Below, piece by piece: positions 52,002-62,142 of a stretch of DNA of 64,000 nt (within the stretch, counting starts at the first letter, position 1; every line of letters begins with the position of its first letter). The stretch covers positions 124,001-188,000 of the forward strand of contig CAMDCN010000001.1 of NCBI GenBank assembly GCA_945890485.1, written 5' to 3'. The position numbers were made by a program, and so were the translations under genes. The DNA comes from Candidatus Sulfopaludibacter sp. SbA3 (GTDB lineage: Bacteria; Acidobacteriota; Terriglobia; Bryobacterales; Bryobacteraceae). The notes under the pieces are model-generated. The model saw only the letters and a program-made list of their open reading frames with translations, ran no database searches and was not told where the DNA came from.

Positions 52002-52874
52002 TTACGCAAACGGCCAGACTTGTTCGACGGTCTTTGACAGCATCCAATGCTTGTCCTCGTCGTTCAGAAACTTCATCTCATCGCGAACCACGGCCAGGGT
52101 CTGCGCATACGTGGCGTGCGGCAGCGACACCGGCCAGTCCGTGCCCCACATCAGCCGCTGCGGGCCGAAGGCCTGATGGAGCCGCTTCACATGCTCCTGG
52201 GCGTCGAGCCAAGGGTAGGCCTGCTTTGAGAGCGACCACGAGTGCGAGATCTTCACGAACAACTTCGGGTGCCGCTTCAACGCGATCAGCTTTTCGAGTT
52301 CCGCCGGCTGGTTCACCGGGCAATCCGCCATATGGTCGATCACGATGGTCAGGTCCGGGAACTGGTCCATCAGCACCCCGACATCCGGCATACGGCTGAT
52401 CGGCGCCAGGATATTCATCGGCACCTGAAGCTGTTCGCAACGCCTCCAGAGCGGCTTCATGAGCGGACCTTTGATCCAGTCGCCCGAAGCGTTTCCCGCC
52501 GGACTCAATCGGACGCCGCGGATGCCAGCCTGCGTGAGTTCCGACAAGTGCTCCGGCGAATTCGGGTTCTCCGGGTCGACACGGCAGACCTCTTGAAAGT
52601 ACTGCGGATACTTCTTCAGGACGTGGAGCAGGTACGAGTTGTCGTACATATAGTGGCGAACCTGGATGATCACCGTCTTGGCCACGCCATTGGCCTTCAT
52701 CAGGTCGATGAGCATCTCCGGCGTTTTGTCGTCGGTGGGATGGGATGGGTTGCCCTTCCAGAAGGGGAATCGCGGATCGCGTTCGTAGACGTGAACGTGG
52801 GGGTCAAGGATGCGATAAGTGGGTGCGGCCATGGCGGCGGTTGCGGCTCCGGCGAAGAGGTCTCTTCGAGTCAT
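52002..52874 (-). CDS. Amidohydrolase family (amidohydrolase-2) metal-dependent hydrolase
   Basis: Product of 290 residues. A short twin-arginine-like start (MTRRDLFAGAATAAMAAPT) precedes a TIM barrel: the metal-binding DPHVHVYERD near 25, EEVCRVDPENPNSPEHLSEL near 105, GIRGVRLSPAG near 120, TIVIDHMADCP near 180 and RLMWGTDWPVSLP near 255. These features match the amidohydrolase-2 group acting on lactones or carboxylates. It leads the isomerase gene by 15 bases. Confidence 0.88.
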   Translation of the reverse strand: MTRRDLFAGAATAAMAAPTYRILDPHVHVYERDPRFPFWKGNPSHPTDDKTPEMLIDLMKANGVAKTVIIQVRHYMYDNSYLLHVLKKYPQYFQEVCRVDPENPNSPEHLSELTQAGIRGVRLSPAGNASGDWIKGPLMKPLWRRCEQLQVPMNILAPISRMPDVGVLMDQFPDLTIVIDHMADCPVNQPAELEKLIALKRHPKLFVKISHSWSLSKQAYPWLDAQEHVKRLHQAFGPQRLMWGTDWPVSLPHATYAQTLAVVRDEMKFLNDEDKHWMLSKTVEQVWPFA

Positions 52875-53009
52875 GTGCGACCCGCATCATATAACGGAGG
52901 GCCGGCAAACGGAATCCGGGACATTGCCGCATGGCAAATTGGAGCGCAATTCATCTGGCTCCTGGAGGGCAACCTGATATCCTGGCCGCTGACCGTCCCC
53001 CCTTGAACG

Positions 53010-53942
53010 ATGCGACTTCTGCCCTTCCTCTTCCTTGCTTGCGTAGCCACTGCCCAGACCCGGGAGGGCTTCTTGAATGTGCCGGGTGGGCCTGTTTGGT
53101 ATCGCATCTCGGGCGAAGGGAAGGGAACTCCCATCCTCGCCCTGCACGGGGGACCGGGCGGCACTTCCTGCAGCTTTCTCGCGCTCGATGCCTTCACCAG
53201 GGATCGTCGTGTCATCGTCTACGATCAACTCGGCAGCGGACGAAGCGGACGCCCCACGGATCCGTCCCTCTGGCAGGTTGACCGCTTCATTGAAGAACTC
53301 CACACCCTTCGCAAGAAGCTAGGTCTCCGCCGCGTCCACCTTTTGGGCCACTCCTGGGGAGCCTCCCTCGCCGCCGCATACGTCCTGTCGAAAGGAGCCA
53401 ACGGCCTGGCCTCTCTGACCCTCGCTAGCCCACTCCTGAGCACCCCGGACTGGATTCGTGACGCCGCCGCTCTTAAGCAACAACTTCCCGCCGCAGTCCA
53501 AGCGACGCTGCGCAAACATGAATCGGACGGCACGACGAACGATCCCGCGTACCGCGAGGCCGAGGCCGAGTACACCCGCCGTTTTGTCCGCCGATCCGCC
53601 CCGGCTCCGCCGAACCCTGCCTGCGCCGAATCCATCCGGAACAGCGCGATATACGAGCGGATGTGGGGCCCCACCGAATTCCACGCCACAGGTAGCTTGC
53701 AGTCCTTCGACCTCACGCCCCGCCTCGCCGAACTCCGCCTGCCCGTCCTGCTCATCACGGGAGAATTCGACGAAGCCCGCCCCGAAACCGCCGCTCGCTA
53801 CCAGAAACTCATCCCCGGCGCCCGCTTCGAAGTCATCCCCGGAGCCGCCCACGCCCTCTTCGCCGACAACCCCGCGCGGACACTACAAGTCTTAGCCGAT
53901 TTCTTCCGCAGCCTGGACCCAAAGGCAACCGGAAAGCCCTAA
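53010..53942 (+). CDS. Secreted proline iminopeptidase-like alpha/beta hydrolase
   Basis: Product of 310 residues with a signal peptide (MRLLPFLFLACVATA). S33-type motifs: LHGGPGGTS, DQLGSGRSGRP, the nucleophile elbow LLGHSWGASLA near 110-120, the acid in ITGEFDEARPE near 250 and His in GAAHALF near 280. The HGGPG/GHSWG pair is typical of proline iminopeptidases and related esterases. Export makes a role in degrading external peptides or esters likely. Substrate is not established. Confidence 0.88.
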   Translation: MRLLPFLFLACVATAQTREGFLNVPGGPVWYRISGEGKGTPILALHGGPGGTSCSFLALDAFTRDRRVIVYDQLGSGRSGRPTDPSLWQVDRFIEELHTLRKKLGLRRVHLLGHSWGASLAAAYVLSKGANGLASLTLASPLLSTPDWIRDAAALKQQLPAAVQATLRKHESDGTTNDPAYREAEAEYTRRFVRRSAPAPPNPACAESIRNSAIYERMWGPTEFHATGSLQSFDLTPRLAELRLPVLLITGEFDEARPETAARYQKLIPGARFEVIPGAAHALFADNPARTLQVLADFFRSLDPKATGKP

Positions 53943-53976
53943 GTTCGGTTGGGTGTTGGGATACCCACGTGAACTT
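53941..53976. terminator. Compound hairpin after the iminopeptidase-like gene
   Basis: An outer stem AAGTTC/GAACTT at 53941-53946 and 53971-53976 and an inner stem TGGGT/ACCCA at 53950-53954 and 53963-53967 can fold as one hairpin just after the stop codon. There is no T-tract, so the terminator call is tentative. Confidence 0.4.
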
Positions 53977-54082
53977 AGTAGATCAAACGAAGCAAGTTCG
54001 AATCTTCGGCTAACGATCGGGAATCCGTTGGCCGGTCGAAATTGCCGCTGCCTCCGTTCGATACACTAAGAAGGCTTAAGCC

Positions 54083-54673
54083 ATGCCGATTCAACGCCGT
54101 CGATTCGTCCAAGCCGTAGCTGCCGCGTCCGCTGCGCCAGCCCTTCTAGCCCAGCCTCCCGCGCCGATCGTACCCCTCAAAATCTCGACCATTGCTCCGG
54201 ACCAAGCCTCCGAACCCGTGCTGAAGTTCTTCACGGCAGTCCAGTTCGCGACCCTCCGGCACGCCGCAGCCCTCCTGCAGCCCGCTTATAACAATCTCCC
54301 GGGCGCCATCGAGGCAGAGGCGCCCGAGTTCCTCGATTTTCTCCTCGCCGTTTCTCCTCCAACCCGTCAGACCCTCTACAGCAATGGCCTCAACCACCTG
54401 GCAGGCGAAGCCAAGCGCCTCTTTAGCAAGGATTTTGCCGCCCTCTCCGCCGAGGAAGCCGACCGGATCTTCAAACCCCTCATCGTTCCTTGGACCTTCA
54501 ATCCTCCGCCGAATCCCCATCAGCATTTCCTGACTGACCTGCGCGCCGACCTCCGCACCGCTACGACCAACTCCGCCCCCTACGCCGCCGCGGCGGCCAG
54601 CTCCTCCCGCCGTGGCCGTGGCCGCACCGGCGCGGGCCTCTACTGGCTGCCCATCGATCCCACGCGCCGCTAA
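54083..54673 (+). CDS. Gluconate 2-dehydrogenase subunit 3 family protein
   Basis: Product of 196 residues with a twin-arginine signal ([17 protein letters not shown]). The body matches the subunit 3 family ([51 protein letters not shown]). Subunit 3 carries the Tat signal and escorts the FAD subunit across the membrane. The GMC flavoenzyme gene follows two bases downstream. No cytochrome c subunit is adjacent. Confidence 0.9.
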   Translation: MPIQRRRFVQAVAAASAAPALLAQPPAPIVPLKISTIAPDQASEPVLKFFTAVQFATLRHAAALLQPAYNNLPGAIEAEAPEFLDFLLAVSPPTRQTLYSNGLNHLAGEAKRLFSKDFAALSAEEADRIFKPLIVPWTFNPPPNPHQHFLTDLRADLRTATTNSAPYAAAAASSSRRGRGRTGAGLYWLPIDPTRR

Positions 54674-54674
54674 C

Positions 54675-56264
54675 ATGCCTACCCCTACGTACGACGTCCT
54701 CATCGTTGGCTCCGGCCACTCCGGCGGTATGGCCGCCGCCACGCTCACGGCGCTTGGCGTGCGTTGTCTGATGCTCAACGCCGGTCCGGTCGCCGACCTC
54801 GAACGCGACCGGGTCAACAAGTCGGCCCACGACCTGCCGTACCGCGGTTTCGGCAAACCCGGCCTGCACCCCCATATTTTCCAGGCCAACGAGTACAACG
54901 CCAACACCTGGGTCGACGAAGCCGAGGTGCCCTACACGCACCCCACCGAAGCCCCTTACAACTGGGTTCGCGTCCGCCTGGTTGGCGGCCGTTCGCTCTT
55001 CTGGGCTCGCTTGTCCTACCGCCTTTCGGATTTCGAGTTCCGAGCTGCCGATCATGACGGTTTCGGTGAAAACTGGCCGATTCGCCATGCCGATCTCGCC
55101 CCGTTCTACTCTCGCGTCGAAGCTCAGTTCAAAGTGGTCGGCCGCAAGGAAGGCTGGCCGCAGTTTCCTGACGGCAACTTCGTTGAAAGCGAAGGAGCCT
55201 TCGGGAGTGGCCAACCCGATAGCGAGTGCCAAAAGCGCATCACGGCTGCGGCCACCAAGATGGGCATCGGCGTCTCCCGTCTGCGTGCGGCCATGGGCGA
55301 TGGCGCTCTGGCCTCTTCGGTCAATCTCTCGCTCCCCCAGGCGGTGGCCAGCGGCAAACTCGATATCCTGCCCAACGCCGTCGTCCGCCAGATCACGACT
55401 GATCCCAACACGGGCCGCGCGAACGGCGCGATCTTCCTCGATCGCCACACGCGTCAGGAGCGCCGCGCCAAAGCCAGGGTAGTCGTCCTCGCTGCGGGCA
55501 CGTTGGAATCCACGCGGCTGTTGCTGCTGTCGAATCTCGCCAACTCTTCCGGCGCCCTGGGCCACTATCTGACAGACCAGCAGTATGGCTGCACGGTGGT
55601 CGCTTCGATGCCGGAGGCTCGCGACGGCAAGGCGAACCCGAAACTGATTGGCGGCGGCCTCTTCGTCCCCCGCTTCCGCAACTTGCGAAAGGACGAGAAG
55701 CGGAACTTCATCCGCGGCTACGCACTGCCGATCAGCACCGGCTCCAGCGCCGATCCCAAGTATTTCCCGGAGTACGGCGAAGCGTTGCAGAAGAAACTTG
55801 CCAGTTACGCCGGTTCCTGCGTTTCGGGCAGCATCTATGGCGACGTGCTTCCGCGGTATGAAAACCATGTCCGGCTGAACACGAATCAGGTGGATGCTTG
55901 GGGCATCCCGACGCTTCATGTGGATGCCCGGTATGGAGACAACGAGCGTAACCTGTGTAAGGATGCCGCAGACACGATGGAAGAGCTATATAAGGCGGCC
56001 GGCCTGGAAGTGATTGTGAAATCGGAGCAGGTGAACCCGCCTGGCTACAGTATCCACGAGTTAGGTACGTGCCGTATGGGGGATGATCCCAAGAAGAGTG
56101 TTCTGAATAAGTGGAACCAGTCTCATGACGTGAAGAACCTATTTGTGGTGGATGGCAGCAGCTTCGCCACCGCCGGCTGGCAGAACCCGACCTTGACGAT
56201 CCTCGCGCTTTCGATGAGAGCCTCCGAGTATCTCGCCGCCGAGTTCAACAAGGGAAATCTTTAG
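54675..56264 (+). CDS. GMC family oxidoreductase (gluconate 2-dehydrogenase FAD-subunit type)
   Basis: Product of 529 residues from the ATG at 54675, two bases after the subunit 3 stop. A dinucleotide-binding [11 protein letters not shown] is followed by GMC motifs: [15 protein letters not shown] near 110, [20 protein letters not shown] near 280 and the C-terminal [45 protein letters not shown]. It oxidises sugars or alcohols in the periplasm after Tat co-export with subunit 3. The substrate is inferred only from the family. The stop interlocks with the convergent propeller gene in TTAG. Confidence 0.92.
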   Translation: MPTPTYDVLIVGSGHSGGMAAATLTALGVRCLMLNAGPVADLERDRVNKSAHDLPYRGFGKPGLHPHIFQANEYNANTWVDEAEVPYTHPTEAPYNWVRVRLVGGRSLFWARLSYRLSDFEFRAADHDGFGENWPIRHADLAPFYSRVEAQFKVVGRKEGWPQFPDGNFVESEGAFGSGQPDSECQKRITAAATKMGIGVSRLRAAMGDGALASSVNLSLPQAVASGKLDILPNAVVRQITTDPNTGRANGAIFLDRHTRQERRAKARVVVLAAGTLESTRLLLLSNLANSSGALGHYLTDQQYGCTVVASMPEARDGKANPKLIGGGLFVPRFRNLRKDEKRNFIRGYALPISTGSSADPKYFPEYGEALQKKLASYAGSCVSGSIYGDVLPRYENHVRLNTNQVDAWGIPTLHVDARYGDNERNLCKDAADTMEELYKAAGLEVIVKSEQVNPPGYSIHELGTCRMGDDPKKSVLNKWNQSHDVKNLFVVDGSSFATAGWQNPTLTILALSMRASEYLAAEFNKGNL

Positions 56265-59206
56265 TTGTAGAGAACTTGCACTCGCCACGCGGCGATTGGC
56301 GTCCACGGGCTCACCGCGTTTTGTAATGTGCTCGCAGCTCCCCAAACTACATTCGACCCGGCGAAGGCTGCTTTGGCCGTAATCAGCACGCGGAGGAGCA
56401 AGCCGTTGCCCTGCTTGTCGGCGAGCACCGGCTCCAACCGGCACCGGCTATTTTCCAACGTTGTGCCCAGGACGAAGGGAACCATCGTTCCAGTGGGAAT
56501 CCCGTTGTCGGGATAGAGAGCAATCAGATTCCCCGGTGCATAGTAGGCAAACACGCAGCCTTGGCCTGCATCGATGGACGGGCCAATCAGGCCCCAAACC
56601 GTGAGTAGATTGGCCGCGCCGCCGGTGGCGTCCGCAAATTTGAAATCAAGCTGGACCACGCCCGATTCGCGCACGCTCGGACTCATCGGCTCGACGCGTG
56701 GCCCCGTCGCCAGATTTCCGGTCGGCAGGGTGATGACATCTGCCGTCTGCCAGCCAGAGCTCTCTGTATCGTTTTGTGTGCGCGAGGCGATCTGCACCAG
56801 TCGCGCTCCTCCAAATCCGTCGGCGAAGCGAATCCGCACCCGCAAGACGGGCCGCGAACTGGTTCCCGAAAACGAGGAGCCCGAGCCGAAAACAGTACAC
56901 TGTCCGTTCGAAACCGATCCGGCGCTGCCTAGCGCAAGCGGAGCCGACAGACCTGCCTGTGGGCCTTCGTCGTTTACCAGATAGAGCCGATCGTCCGCCA
57001 GGGAATAGGCGACATAACAAGCCCGGCGCCCGTCGAGGGCGGAATTCACGAGCAGATTCAGGATGCCGAACGGCGTCTCCGTGCCTGGGCGGAAGGCGGA
57101 CATCTCAAATGTCCGCTCGGGGGCTCCCGCCTCGCCGGAGGCTGCAGGCTTCAATTCCACTTGCGGCCTATCCGAGTGCGTAATCAAGGGCAGGAACTCC
57201 TTCCAGTGCTGCATGCTGGAGCCTCCCACCGTCACAACGGCACTCCACCGTCCAACCGTAGCCGGAAGTCGAAAATTGCATGTTGCAAATCCCGCACTGT
57301 CGGAGACCGTCTCGCACAAGAGGTCGGTTCCGACTGCTGCCAAGGTCTCGATGCTTACCCGAAGGGATGGCAATGGTATTCGGAGTGCAGTCAGAGTGTT
57401 CCCGAAGTAAACCAGAACTCTCACTCCATTGGGAACTGCTGCGCCGGCGACGCCACTAATCGCTGGCCCGGTGGGGTTTTGCCGTTCGATGCGTAGGCCC
57501 CCGGTCCGGGGAATAATTGTTCTCAGCACCTCAACCGTCGCTCCGCCACTGCTCGCGATGACAGTCTCGGACGAAGGTGCAGAGCGCGCAAATGTTTCTT
57601 CCGAGGGGACAAAGTCGATCGAAGCCTTGCCCTCAGCATCCGTGAGAACGGTGCATTCACCAGATGCGCACGTCGCAGCAGTTACCGGTCCCAGCGTTCC
57701 CAGGTTCGACCGCATGCGGAACGTCACCGCTTCTCTTGGACGTGGCGTCCCGAAGCTATCCTGAAGCAGAACCGTGATCGGGGTATAGGTTAAGAGAAAT
57801 GTCTCGCTCGTTTGGTACTGCGCAGCCCCAGCAACCACGGTGAGCCGCCGGGGCCCGCTCGGATCCTCCAGCACGGTTACGCCGTATGTTACGGCCTGCA
57901 ATCCGCTTGCGCTTGCCGATACAGTGTATCGCCCAGGCGCCAGGCCGGGAGTTAAATTCAGTACCGCGTTTCCGTGGGCGTCGGTAAGCACGGTCGCCGA
58001 ACGAATCGTTGATTGAAAACTCACCGCGATACCTGCCAGCGGCCTGCCGTCGGAGTTGAGGACCCGCGCCACCATCGGCTTGGGGTTGTCGCTGCTTCGA
58101 ACTGTCTGCTCTGCCTGGAATCCGACCAGCGTTGCCGCGGCGCCGCTTCCTTGCCTGGTTTGATAGATGAGGGATCCACGGGGCGCAGCCAACGATTCAA
58201 ATACTCCGATGGATCCTGCGATGGGATACCGCCGAAGTGTGTCCGGCCAGTTGGCCAAATGATACCGGGCCCCGAAAAATTCGCCCGTTACCGTCGCCCA
58301 GTTTTCCTCTTGCGGAAGTGGAGACAATTGCATCGTCTCTTCGGCTCCGTGAGTCCACCGCATCTCGGAATGGTCAACGAAAACGCGGCTGGGTCCCACG
58401 TCGGTGATTCGCGACGCCTCCCAAATGGCGCTCGGCGTCGCGGTTACTTTCCGGGTCCGCAGGTTGATTAGTGCGCGAGCGGTGATCCCGTACTCCCCGT
58501 CCCTGGACAACTCGAGCGCAGGAGTCCGCTGTCGAGGGGAAACCCGGATTGCATCCCACGGCGTGAGTGTCTTTCCATCGACCTCCAATACATTCTCGCC
58601 GGCGGCAACGTAGACCAATCCATTAGGCCCCACGCGCACCACCTCGCCCACCGGCATCGACAGCGGATTCGGGGCCAGCGCATTCGTCATCAGGTCAACC
58701 GCGTATAACAAGCCCGGCGAAACCGTCAAAAAGAAGGCCCTGGAAGAATCCGCCGCCATCACCACCTGATGCCGCAGAATGTACGGAATGGACCATTCCG
58801 CCGCAACGGTATCCGTCTGCAGATCCAGGATCGTCACCGTATTCACCCGTGTGGCGTTGTTGGTCCCGATTAGAACCAACCGCCTACCGTCTGGTGAAAT
58901 CGCGGCCGCTTGCGTATCCACTACCGGCAACCGCTTCAACTCTGCATATGGCGCCGTCGAGCTGATCACCCGGACCCCGTCGGGCCCCAGCCGCGAGATC
59001 GAGTAGAACCGGGTCCCGTCCGGGTGCGCCAGGAAGATCGTGACGTAAGGCTGCGTTGGAATCGTCCCCACGCGCAAGAACGGATCGCTCGAATAGGCAG
59101 CCACCTCCGCCGGCGCGTACGCCACCTCGCCAGGAACGATAAAGACATCCGGTGTTTGTCCCGCCATCCCCATTACGGCGAGCAACAATCCAATCCAAAC
59201 CCGCAT
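56261..59206 (-). CDS. Large secreted propeller/Ig-like protein, tandem paralogue 1
   Basis: Product of 981 residues from the ATG at 59206, with AGGAG five bases upstream; the frame extends to 59401 inside the next gene. A signal peptide ([16 protein letters not shown]) leads to a propeller-like region (about 25-330: [36 protein letters not shown]). Ig/invasin-like beta domains follow (about 380-650). Two copies of a paired-Cys module end the protein ([10 protein letters not shown]...SNGQC and [11 protein letters not shown]...NSRC). It closely resembles the gene immediately upstream, so it is a tandem duplicate. Function unknown; probably a surface or outer-membrane binding protein. Confidence 0.85.
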   Translation of the reverse strand: MRVWIGLLLAVMGMAGQTPDVFIVPGEVAYAPAEVAAYSSDPFLRVGTIPTQPYVTIFLAHPDGTRFYSISRLGPDGVRVISSTAPYAELKRLPVVDTQAAAISPDGRRLVLIGTNNATRVNTVTILDLQTDTVAAEWSIPYILRHQVVMAADSSRAFFLTVSPGLLYAVDLMTNALAPNPLSMPVGEVVRVGPNGLVYVAAGENVLEVDGKTLTPWDAIRVSPRQRTPALELSRDGEYGITARALINLRTRKVTATPSAIWEASRITDVGPSRVFVDHSEMRWTHGAEETMQLSPLPQEENWATVTGEFFGARYHLANWPDTLRRYPIAGSIGVFESLAAPRGSLIYQTRQGSGAAATLVGFQAEQTVRSSDNPKPMVARVLNSDGRPLAGIAVSFQSTIRSATVLTDAHGNAVLNLTPGLAPGRYTVSASASGLQAVTYGVTVLEDPSGPRRLTVVAGAAQYQTSETFLLTYTPITVLLQDSFGTPRPREAVTFRMRSNLGTLGPVTAATCASGECTVLTDAEGKASIDFVPSEETFARSAPSSETVIASSGGATVEVLRTIIPRTGGLRIERQNPTGPAISGVAGAAVPNGVRVLVYFGNTLTALRIPLPSLRVSIETLAAVGTDLLCETVSDSAGFATCNFRLPATVGRWSAVVTVGGSSMQHWKEFLPLITHSDRPQVELKPAASGEAGAPERTFEMSAFRPGTETPFGILNLLVNSALDGRRACYVAYSLADDRLYLVNDEGPQAGLSAPLALGSAGSVSNGQCTVFGSGSSFSGTSSRPVLRVRIRFADGFGGARLVQIASRTQNDTESSGWQTADVITLPTGNLATGPRVEPMSPSVRESGVVQLDFKFADATGGAANLLTVWGLIGPSIDAGQGCVFAYYAPGNLIALYPDNGIPTGTMVPFVLGTTLENSRCRLEPVLADKQGNGLLLRVLITAKAAFAGSNVVWGAASTLQNAVSPWTPIAAWRVQVLYN

Positions 59207-59226
59207 CCCTTCTCCTGTCAAAACAA

Positions 59227-62127
59227 TCACGGATTGACCCGCCAAACCGCCAGCGGCGTCCACGCACTGACTGCATTCTGCAGAGTACTCGCCGCGCCCC
59301 AAATCGTCTTGGTCCCCCCAAACGAGCGCTTGGCCACTATGTACATTGGTACCGTGAGCACCCCATCCACCGTGCGGACATCCCCAAGAACGACCCGGCA
59401 CTGCCCGTTCTCCAACGATTGCCGCGGGCCCGCAAACACCGGAGCAGCCGGCGGCACGCCACTATCCGGGTACAAGGTCAATAAATTACCCGGTACATAG
59501 TACGCAAAAACGCAGTTCCCGCTCGCGTTTAGCGTCGATCCCACCAACCCCCACACCGTCTGTAACGCGTCTGGTCCAGTGACGTTCTGGAAGCGGAACT
59601 CAATCGCTTGCGCGGTTTGGGCCAGGCGGGTCGCCGCATGCGATAGCACCAACCCGCTCGCCGGTGGCAGAGCGATCACGTCTGCCGGAATCCACCCCGA
59701 AGTGGCCGCGTCGCCCTGGGTTCGCCCTGCCAGATAGACGAGCTTTGTGCCCGAGAATGTGCCTTGAAACTGCACCCGCAGCCGCACCACCGGCCGCTCC
59801 TCCGTTCCCGTCACCGAAGATCCCGCCGAGAGCACCGTACATTGGCTATTTGAGATCGACCCAACTCCCCCCAGCGCCAGCGGCCCCTCTAACCCCGCCT
59901 CCGGACCCCCATCCTTCACGAGATACACCTGACGTTGGGCCACCAAGTACGCTACATAGCAGCCTTGGCGTCCGTCGAGCGCCGTATTCACGAGCAGGTT
60001 CAAGATGCCAAACGGCCGGTCGCCCCCATAGTGAACCGCGGAGAACTCAAACGTCCGCTCTGAGCCTGTCTGCGGCTGGTTATCCGGCATTAACTCGGCT
60101 TGCGGAAGGCTCGGCAGTGCCGTCAGAGGAATCGCTCGCACGATATGGTAGAACGATCCACCGCCCAATAGGACCGACAACTGATATTGGCCCGGCACTG
60201 GGGGAACCTGAACGGAGCAGTTCGTATAACCATCGCTATCCGTCAAGACCTCACAAAGCTGAGCTTGCTCGTCGCCGGGGTTCAATATGCCAACAGAGAC
60301 GTCGCTCAGCGGCCCAATGTTCTCTCCGCCCGTTCGCTTCATCAACCGGATACGAATTGCGTTGGGCAGAGTGGCGCCAACCACACCGCTCAGCGTCGGA
60401 GGCGTCGGAGCAACCAGTTCGAACGTGTAGCCACCCGTTGTCGACGTCACCGTCGCTGGAATCTCCACCCAAGTTCCACCAACCCTGGCTACGATCCGTT
60501 GCGTCACCAACTGCGCTGGCAACGGTTCTGGCAGGACCACGAATTCAATCGAGGCTAACCCTTCACTGTCAGTCCACACCAAGCACTCACCCGCCTCGCA
60601 TCGCATCAACGGCGCGGGACTCAGCCGGCCCACTGAACCGCTCAGTCGGAAGCGAACGGGCACGTGAGACCACGGCCGGCCCAGGCTGTCGCGAGCCCGC
60701 ACCACCAGCGGAGAGGTGGGATAAAACGCGTTGTGCAATTGGCCCGCTCCCGAAACAATTTCCAGGGTCGCCGGACCACTCGGACCGTCCGTCACCGTCA
60801 CCTCGTAGGTTGCCGGCGCCGCCCCGCCCGCCCGAGCCGTCACGGTGTATCGCCCCGGCACTCTGCGGCCCATTTCGATCTCGGCATAACCCTCGTAATT
60901 CGTGATCGCGGTCCCCGCCACCACGGTGGATTCGAACGTCACCGGCACGTTAGGCAACGGCCGTCCATTCGCATCCAACACGCGAGCCACCAGGGGTAGG
61001 GGAGTGGCGTCACGCTGAAGGTTCTGCTGCGAATTGAAGGGCAGCAACAGTGCCGGCGACCCAAATCCACTGCGTCCGGAGTAGAGCACAAACCCCTCGT
61101 CAAGCGGCAGCGCTTCGGACCGGGAGACAATTGGCGCCGCCAGTGAGTATCGCGAGATGCCCAACTCCGACGCCGCAAAGGCCCACCGCGCGTTGGGATA
61201 CTCATTCGTCGCTTGCTTCCACCACCCCACGGACAATCGCGTAGCGCTCAACGGCTCGACTCGAACGTCAAACCACGTCAAGCTCCCGTCTTGGCCCACA
61301 ATGGCCCTCCGATTACCCGCCACCAGTACGTCAGTTCGTGTCGAGTCGCCGTTGCTGGCCCATGGCGTCACGCTCCGGCTGGGCAGATGGATCAGATCAA
61401 CGTTCGTAAATGCGTACTCGCCATCCCCGCTGAAACCCACGCCACGCGTCCGCTGCGGCGTAAGTCTCATCGTGGCCAGAGGCGTTAAGCTTCGTCCATC
61501 CACCTCCACCAGATACCTGCCCGCCGTCACATATACCAATCCATTCGGCGCAACCCGAACCCCCTCTGCTATCGGGAACGAAATCGACACACTCTGAAGC
61601 TGGTTCGTCCTCAGATCAAACGAGTACAGATTCCCCGGCGAAATGGTCAGAAAGTAGGCCCGCGTGGAGTCATGCGAGATCGCCACCTCCTCCCGCGGCA
61701 GAAAGGGAAACTCAATTCGGGCGGTCACCCTGTCTGTCTGCAGGTCGAGAACGGTCAGGGTGTTCTTTCGGGTGATGTTGTTGGTGCCGATCATTACAAT
61801 GCGCCGCCCATCCGCCGACATCGCCGCCGCCACCGCATCCATCACCGGAATCTTCTTGATTACCGGATATGGCGCCGTCGTGCTGATAACCCATACGCCC
61901 TCCGGCCCGGTCCTTGAGATGGCGTAATATCGCAGGCCATCCGGATGCGCGAAGAAGAATCGTGCATTCGATTGCGTCGGAATCGTGCCCACTCGCGCAA
62001 ACGGCTCACTCGAATATGCCGTCACCTCCGGAGCATGGCCGGGCGATTCACCTGGCGTCCGGAATAGATCCGGAACCTGCCCCGCCGCTCCCATCACGCC
62101 CAACCAGAAACCAAGCAGGAACCGCAT
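59227..62127 (-). CDS. Large secreted propeller/Ig-like protein, tandem paralogue 2
   Basis: Product of 966 residues with a signal peptide (MRFLLGFWLGVMGAAG) and the same layout as its neighbour: propeller (VGTIPTQSNARFFFAHPDGLRYY, VLDLQTDRVTAR), Ig/invasin-like domains with inter-strand Gly/Pro turns, and two C-terminal Cys modules (GCYVAYLVAQR...SNSQC and NCVFAYYVPGN...NGQC). The C-terminal module type recurs widely in Bryobacterales secreted proteins, from memory. It ends 20 bases before the start of paralogue 1 and lies 15 bases after the PQQ dehydrogenase gene. Confidence 0.85.
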   Translation of the reverse strand: MRFLLGFWLGVMGAAGQVPDLFRTPGESPGHAPEVTAYSSEPFARVGTIPTQSNARFFFAHPDGLRYYAISRTGPEGVWVISTTAPYPVIKKIPVMDAVAAAMSADGRRIVMIGTNNITRKNTLTVLDLQTDRVTARIEFPFLPREEVAISHDSTRAYFLTISPGNLYSFDLRTNQLQSVSISFPIAEGVRVAPNGLVYVTAGRYLVEVDGRSLTPLATMRLTPQRTRGVGFSGDGEYAFTNVDLIHLPSRSVTPWASNGDSTRTDVLVAGNRRAIVGQDGSLTWFDVRVEPLSATRLSVGWWKQATNEYPNARWAFAASELGISRYSLAAPIVSRSEALPLDEGFVLYSGRSGFGSPALLLPFNSQQNLQRDATPLPLVARVLDANGRPLPNVPVTFESTVVAGTAITNYEGYAEIEMGRRVPGRYTVTARAGGAAPATYEVTVTDGPSGPATLEIVSGAGQLHNAFYPTSPLVVRARDSLGRPWSHVPVRFRLSGSVGRLSPAPLMRCEAGECLVWTDSEGLASIEFVVLPEPLPAQLVTQRIVARVGGTWVEIPATVTSTTGGYTFELVAPTPPTLSGVVGATLPNAIRIRLMKRTGGENIGPLSDVSVGILNPGDEQAQLCEVLTDSDGYTNCSVQVPPVPGQYQLSVLLGGGSFYHIVRAIPLTALPSLPQAELMPDNQPQTGSERTFEFSAVHYGGDRPFGILNLLVNTALDGRQGCYVAYLVAQRQVYLVKDGGPEAGLEGPLALGGVGSISNSQCTVLSAGSSVTGTEERPVVRLRVQFQGTFSGTKLVYLAGRTQGDAATSGWIPADVIALPPASGLVLSHAATRLAQTAQAIEFRFQNVTGPDALQTVWGLVGSTLNASGNCVFAYYVPGNLLTLYPDSGVPPAAPVFAGPRQSLENGQCRVVLGDVRTVDGVLTVPMYIVAKRSFGGTKTIWGAASTLQNAVSAWTPLAVWRVNP

Positions 62128-62142
62128 CCCACTAACTATAGC

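Noticed and set aside
54561-55919. 452-codon frame on the minus strand
   Set aside because: Antisense to the GMC oxidoreductase gene, which carries clear family motifs.
59664-60905. 413-codon frame on the plus strand
   Set aside because: Antisense to a propeller gene; Pro/Ser/Arg-rich with no motif.
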